From UBA6168 sp964573725 (lineage in GTDB: Bacteria > Bacteroidota > Bacteroidia > Chitinophagales > Saprospiraceae), in contig CAZNLJ010000007.1 in NCBI GenBank assembly GCA_964573725.1, positions 62,001 to 126,000 on the forward strand: DNA of 64,000 bases, read 5' to 3'. Numbering within the stretch: the first letter of the stretch is position 1; each line of letters opens with the position of its first letter. The notes under the pieces are model-generated. The model did not search any database. It saw only the letters and a list, made by a program, of their open reading frames with translations, and was not told where the DNA came from. Positions 60,516-64,000 of this stretch are shown piece by piece. The position numbers and the translations under genes were made by a program.

Positions 60516-61265
60516 TCATGACCTAAACAAGCCCAGTTCCGCTTGCATTTCCAGGAGTTGGCCGTCGATCCAGGTACGAGCCATGGCCGTCAGGTCAGCG
60601 GCAGATTCCGCACAGAGCGGAGGACCGAATCGGATTTGGGCATGAACGGAGTGCTTGCGGAAAATCCGCATGAAATGTGGGAGGAAGGCATCATTCCCCA
60701 CAAAGGCTACTTGGGGGTCCGGGTATTCCACGGCCACCGGGACAACGGGAATGCGGTGTTCCGCTGCTATCAGGAAGGTGCCTGGCCTGAAATCGATGGT
60801 ACGGGATGCGGTGTGGGTGGTTCCTTCCGGGAATACCAGCACGGAAAGGCCTTGGCGGAGCGCATCCAGTACAGCAGTCCGGGTTTGCGTGCGGCTATTC
60901 TTATTTTCCCGGCTGACCAGGAGGACGCCGGTCTGCCGGATACCGAGCCCGATCAGGGGCCAACGACCCACCTCCGCCTTCGCAATCGGAAGTACCGGTG
61001 CCTCCTGATGGATTAATAGGGCGTCGAGGTAGGAGCGATGGTTTGAGACATAAAGGAAGGGACCCTGCTGCGGAGCACCTCCCCGCTGGTCGCATCGGAT
61101 ACCCAGGAACTTAATGAGCCAGCTGGCGAATCGACGGCGATGTTGCAGGGAGCGGTCCAGTGAATGCCCGTACAGACGTACCTGCAACAAGTGGAGCAGG
61201 AGGTAGCAAGGAAAGACAGCCAGCAGGCTGAAAGCCCGCATGAGGGCCCGGGTGCTTCCGGTCAT
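60516..61265 (-). CDS. plsC: 1-acyl-sn-glycerol-3-phosphate acyltransferase (PlsC) family
   Basis: This 249-aa membrane-associated acyltransferase makes phosphatidic acid from lysophosphatidic acid or acylates a related lipid. The catalytic HX4D is in 'LYVSNHRSYLDALLIHQ' and the substrate motif in 'SVLVFPEGTTHTAS'. 'PVVPVAVEYPDPQVAFVGND' also fits. An N-terminal hydrophobic segment ('LLAVFPCYLLLHLLQV') anchors it. It is the last gene of the surface-sugar set on this strand, 73 bases after the cytidylyltransferase, and could act in lipid supply or in acylating a surface glycolipid. Confidence 0.92.
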   Translation of the reverse strand: MTGSTRALMRAFSLLAVFPCYLLLHLLQVRLYGHSLDRSLQHRRRFASWLIKFLGIRCDQRGGAPQQGPFLYVSNHRSYLDALLIHQEAPVLPIAKAEVGRWPLIGLGIRQTGVLLVSRENKNSRTQTRTAVLDALRQGLSVLVFPEGTTHTASRTIDFRPGTFLIAAEHRIPVVPVAVEYPDPQVAFVGNDAFLPHFMRIFRKHSVHAQIRFGPPLCAESAADLTAMARTWIDGQLLEMQAELGLFRS

Positions 61266-61338
61266 CAGATGTATATTCAGAAGTTAATTAAGGCCCGGTA
61301 TCCGGGAAGGTTGGCGACAGCTTTACAGGGAGGTCCCG

Positions 61339-62079
61339 TTAGGCGGGTGCGGCTCCTCCGTCCGGGCGGATGATGTCAAGGCAAGCTTCCCGCATCAGGA
61401 ATTCCGCGAGTGCCCACTGTTGCATACTATCTAGATCGACCGCATACTGATGAGGAACGATGCAAGGAAGGATAACTTCACCGGTAAGGCTTCCTTTCTC
61501 TGCGAGGGTCCGGAAGCGGAAAACATCCACATGGCCGGTCTGCCAGAAAGTTTCCGGGAGTTGCTGCCGGGGCATATTGTAGGGTTCTTTGAATCCGGTG
61601 GTGAGCAGCGGGACAAGCACCTCGTTCTCTATGCGCCACATCTTGTAAGGGTTTTCCCCGGCAGGGGTAACGGACCGAACACTATCCGCCGCAGGAATGG
61701 ATGCCAGCAGTCCCACAGCCTTGTCCAGCAGCCAGGAAGGCCTGAACGGGGAGGTTGGCCGGACCTGGACCACCAGGTCCGGTCGGTATCCTTCCTTGCG
61801 CTCCAGCCAGTTGACAGCATGGACCATGACGGGAAGGTCGGTGACCAGGTCGCCTGAAAGTTCGCGGGGGCGCAGGAACGGGACTTCCGCGCCCCATGAG
61901 CAGGCGACGGCTGCAATTTCAGGATCATCGGTGGAAACGAAGACCCGGTCGATGCATTTCGTACTTCGGGCTGCTGCAATGCTGTAGGCAATGAGGGGAA
62001 TACCGTGGAGCGGCCGGATATTCTTACGGGGAATCCCTTTGGATCCACCCCGGGCGGGAATGATGGCGACAACTTTCAT
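61339..62079 (-). CDS. Acylneuraminate cytidylyltransferase family protein (CMP-sugar synthetase)
   Basis: A 246-aa nucleotidyltransferase that activates a nonulosonic acid (sialic, legionaminic or similar) or related sugar with CTP. The start 'KVVAIIPARGGSKGIPRKNI' is the conserved P-loop-like CTP site. 'VFVSTDDPEIAAVACSWGAE' and 'VVQVRPTSPFRPSWLLDKAV' are further family motifs. Its ATG overlaps the stop of the Gfo/Idh/MocA gene by four bases, showing translational coupling. No nonulosonate synthase is visible inside the window; it may lie beyond the end. Confidence 0.92.
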   Translation of the reverse strand: MKVVAIIPARGGSKGIPRKNIRPLHGIPLIAYSIAAARSTKCIDRVFVSTDDPEIAAVACSWGAEVPFLRPRELSGDLVTDLPVMVHAVNWLERKEGYRPDLVVQVRPTSPFRPSWLLDKAVGLLASIPAADSVRSVTPAGENPYKMWRIENEVLVPLLTTGFKEPYNMPRQQLPETFWQTGHVDVFRFRTLAEKGSLTGEVILPCIVPHQYAVDLDSMQQWALAEFLMREACLDIIRPDGGAAPA

Positions 62080-63107
62080 GCGTTGATCGTTTGAAAACCG
62101 AGGGAAAGGGGATCGGATGGCGGAATAGAGATTCCTGGGTTGTCGGACAGGCAGTTTTTTGCAATCAGTACGAGCTGCAGGGCACGAAGACCGTCGTCCA
62201 AGGAGGAATCCGGTGTCCGATGGTGATGCAAGCAGTCCAGGAAATGAGCGGTTTCTGCGAGGAACATGACGTTCCTATCCAGGAACTCCCCGGGCTGGAA
62301 GACCTCGAATGCCCTGCCTCTTTGGGTGTAGCATTTGGCGTCCCCGCAGGTAGCATTCCATTCGAGCCAGCCCTCCGTGCCCACGATGTGCAGGGTATGC
62401 CGGGATGGTCGGCTGACGAAATCGAGGTATACGGAGCCGATGGCACCGTTTCGGAACCGGAGGTTGACGATGGCGGCATCCTCCGTATCGAGCTCAAGGT
62501 CGGAGCTGTTACCAACAAAGGCATGCAGTGCTTCCACTTCATCGACCAGCCAGCGGAGATAATCAAACGGATGGCAAAGGGTCAACAATGCGCCGCCTCC
62601 CAAATCATGCCGGGCGCTGTAACCAATTCGGTAATCTTCCCAGGGGTGCCAGTCCGGCAGGTATTCCCCCCAACATGCATGTGCGGAGATTATGCGGCCG
62701 ATTTTACCGTCCGCCAGCGCCTGCTTGATTTTCCGGAACACTTCATGGAACCGGAATTGGAAGCCTACCTGACACACCAATTTCTTCTCCCGGACCAAGG
62801 CTAACAGTTCAGATAGGCCGTGCATCAGGTGGGAGACCGGTTTTTCGATAAAGAGGTGGCATCCATGTCTGGCGGCGGCGAGGGCGGTGGGCACGTGCAG
62901 GGCCGTCGGGTTACAGATAAAGACAGCGTGCGGTTGCTTTTCCAGGGCTGCATCCAGGTCTTCTTCCGGGGTGAAGGGCGGAAGTTGTTCCGTAGGAAGC
63001 GGACAGCGGCCGGCGGTCAGTACGTGGAAATCATCCAGCCCCAATGCGTAAAGGTTCTTCAAGTGTCTCCTGCCGATGGAGCCCAGGCCGACAATCAGGA
63101 TTTTCAT
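62076..63107 (-). CDS. Gfo/Idh/MocA family oxidoreductase
   Basis: This 343-aa NAD(P)-dependent sugar dehydrogenase has a Rossmann start 'KILIVGLGSIGRRHLKNLYA' and 'FICNPTALHVPTALAAARHG'. The lysine motif 'CHLFIEKPVSHLMHG' (EKP) and 'WGEYLPDWHPWEDYRIGYSA' match relatives found in surface-polysaccharide and nonulosonate clusters. The ATG at 63107 begins at the Rossmann strand; the frame is open to 63221 but overlaps the neighbour. It lies 16 bases after the glycosyltransferase-like gene and overlaps the CMP-sugar synthetase. Confidence 0.93.
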   Translation of the reverse strand: MKILIVGLGSIGRRHLKNLYALGLDDFHVLTAGRCPLPTEQLPPFTPEEDLDAALEKQPHAVFICNPTALHVPTALAAARHGCHLFIEKPVSHLMHGLSELLALVREKKLVCQVGFQFRFHEVFRKIKQALADGKIGRIISAHACWGEYLPDWHPWEDYRIGYSARHDLGGGALLTLCHPFDYLRWLVDEVEALHAFVGNSSDLELDTEDAAIVNLRFRNGAIGSVYLDFVSRPSRHTLHIVGTEGWLEWNATCGDAKCYTQRGRAFEVFQPGEFLDRNVMFLAETAHFLDCLHHHRTPDSSLDDGLRALQLVLIAKNCLSDNPGISIPPSDPLSLGFQTINA

Positions 63108-63123
63108 ACGGTAGCGTTTTGCG

Positions 63124-64000
63124 TCAAAGGAATTCCCGGCATATCCGGGCGATGCTAGCTGCGGAGGTTCCACCGTTCTGAACGGGACGAAGCGATTCCA
63201 AGAGTTTGGGATCCAAGTCACTGTGCACTTCCTTCCCGAGCGCGAGTGCTGTAAGCAGGACAGAGGAGTATCTTGTCAACAGGACTTGGCAATTTGCTAT
63301 CAGGTGGTTGGTGTTTCCGGTTGTGAGCACCAGGGCATCGGGTGCTGACTGTTCGATTTCCCTGCGGGCACGCAGGTGGTTTTCATTGGGATGGAGTTTG
63401 AAAATAAGAGGCCTGCCATCCGCTACCCGGAGGGATTTAAGTATGAACTGCCGCCGATTTTCAAACTGACCGGTTTCCCGAAGGCAGGAAGTGGCGCTGA
63501 GCACAAAATCACGGTAAGGCAGGTCATTGTTCCGGTATTGCTGTACGTTGTCGAAATTGGGGATACCGGTGACCATGACCCTATTCGGATCGGCCCCTTT
63601 GCGGATGAACCAGTTTCGGAACCCCTCGGAAGCGGTGCAGAACATCCGGTATCGACCGGACAGGCCGGTCATGGCTGTATTGGCCAGGTAACGGGGAAGC
63701 TTACCGTAACGGACCAGACGATAGACGAGGTTTTCCGGGGTGAGCATTCCTTCCTGGACAAGCACGACGGGCTTGTTCCGGATATTCCGGGGTACAATCA
63801 GGTCGGAAGCGGTCACAACCAGGTCATAAGGGGCCTGTTTCCCTCTGTCGTCCATCCGAAGCCCTTGTTCTTCCAAATAGGAAAGTGTGGCCCGGCGTGC
63901 CTGGCCCCCAAGAATGGTAGAATCCAGTAGGCCGGCGTCGGCGAGGGCCTGAAGCCAACCATCCGCATAATATGCGGAGAAGAAGCATGTTCCGTCACCT
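63124..64000 (-). CDS. GT-B-fold protein of surface polysaccharide synthesis (UDP-GlcNAc 2-epimerase / CDP-glycerol transferase-like), 5' end missing
   Basis: The frame runs off the window, so the N-terminus is missing; 291 residues are visible. 'PVVLVQEGMLTPENLVYRLV', 'FCTASEGFRNWFIRKGADPN' and 'VMVTGIPNFDNVQQYRNNDL' precede a GT-B-like C-terminal half: 'RPLIFKLHPNENHLRARREI', 'TNHLIANCQVLLTRYSSVLL' and 'TALALGKEVHSDLDPKLLES'. This pattern is shared by nonhydrolysing epimerases and glycerophosphotransferase-like enzymes of capsule loci. The exact reaction is not decidable here. It leads the sugar operon within the window. Confidence 0.75.
   Translation of the reverse strand, partial: GDGTCFFSAYYADGWLQALADAGLLDSTILGGQARRATLSYLEEQGLRMDDRGKQAPYDLVVTASDLIVPRNIRNKPVVLVQEGMLTPENLVYRLVRYGKLPRYLANTAMTGLSGRYRMFCTASEGFRNWFIRKGADPNRVMVTGIPNFDNVQQYRNNDLPYRDFVLSATSCLRETGQFENRRQFILKSLRVADGRPLIFKLHPNENHLRARREIEQSAPDALVLTTGNTNHLIANCQVLLTRYSSVLLTALALGKEVHSDLDPKLLESLRPVQNGGTSAASIARICREFL

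Overview
The window looks like chromosomal DNA of a GC-rich member of the Bacteroidota, most likely of the Saprospiria/Chitinophagia side. Four things point there: secreted proteins with SprB-like and type IX secretion (T9SS) C-terminal modules, a CAB-ordered succinate dehydrogenase with one fused cytochrome b subunit, FISUMP-domain repeat proteins and an Oar-like TonB receptor, and several promoters of the Bacteroidota form TTTG-N17..23-TAnnTTTG. No plasmid, phage, CRISPR or intact insertion sequence was seen.

Layout. 1-0.6 kb: end of a T9SS adhesin-like protein, facing a strong hairpin. 0.7-4.3 kb: succinate dehydrogenase operon (minus strand, sdhC-sdhA-sdhB). 5.2-11.9 kb: two paralogous secreted proteins. 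The second is a giant array alternating Ig-like and FISUMP modules, cut by one in-frame TGA. 12.3-19.6 kb (minus): GntP-type permease, then M1 peptidase, class C-type serine hydrolase and prolyl oligopeptidase, a set of exported hydrolases. 19.8-25.1 kb (plus): an aromatic-rich secreted protein, Hsp20, a coiled-coil protein and a UbiB-like kinase. 25.2-31.4 kb (minus): pntAA-pntAB-pntB transhydrogenase operon followed by a large S8 protease. 31.6-38.6 kb: ABC-F ATPase, MBL hydrolase, CRY-DASH photolyase/cryptochrome, RmlD-like SDR, RNase D. 38.6-40.4 kb (minus): di-haem peroxidase and a small lipoprotein. 40.8-44.5 kb: a 1243-aa protein that aligns along its length with SF1 helicases carrying a C-terminal Vsr-like nuclease, but has lost nearly every catalytic motif. 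44.8-48.2 kb: IscA/ErpA-like protein, a membrane-anchored conserved protein, dnaA, and tRNA-Ser(GCT)-tRNA-Pro(TGG) with textbook promoter and terminator. 48.4-53.5 kb (minus): one 2Fe-2S subunit followed by two tandem molybdopterin subunits. 54-59.1 kb: a broken AraC-type regulator, an Oar-like TonB receptor and an FGE-type lipoprotein. 59.1-60.5 kb: a gene-poor, AT-richer stretch with a long foldback. 60.5-64 kb (minus): surface-sugar genes (glycosyltransferase-like, Gfo/Idh/MocA, CMP-sugar synthetase) and a PlsC acyltransferase.

The most interesting item is the 40.8-44.5 kb pseudo-helicase/pseudo-nuclease, which stays open over 3.7 kb without working ATPase or nuclease motifs. Next are the TGA at a conserved cysteine codon in the FISUMP repeat protein, the near-identical DNA repeats around it, and the 2:1 molybdopterin/2Fe-2S gene arrangement beside a decayed regulator. 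All assignments come from reading the sequence; no database search was run.
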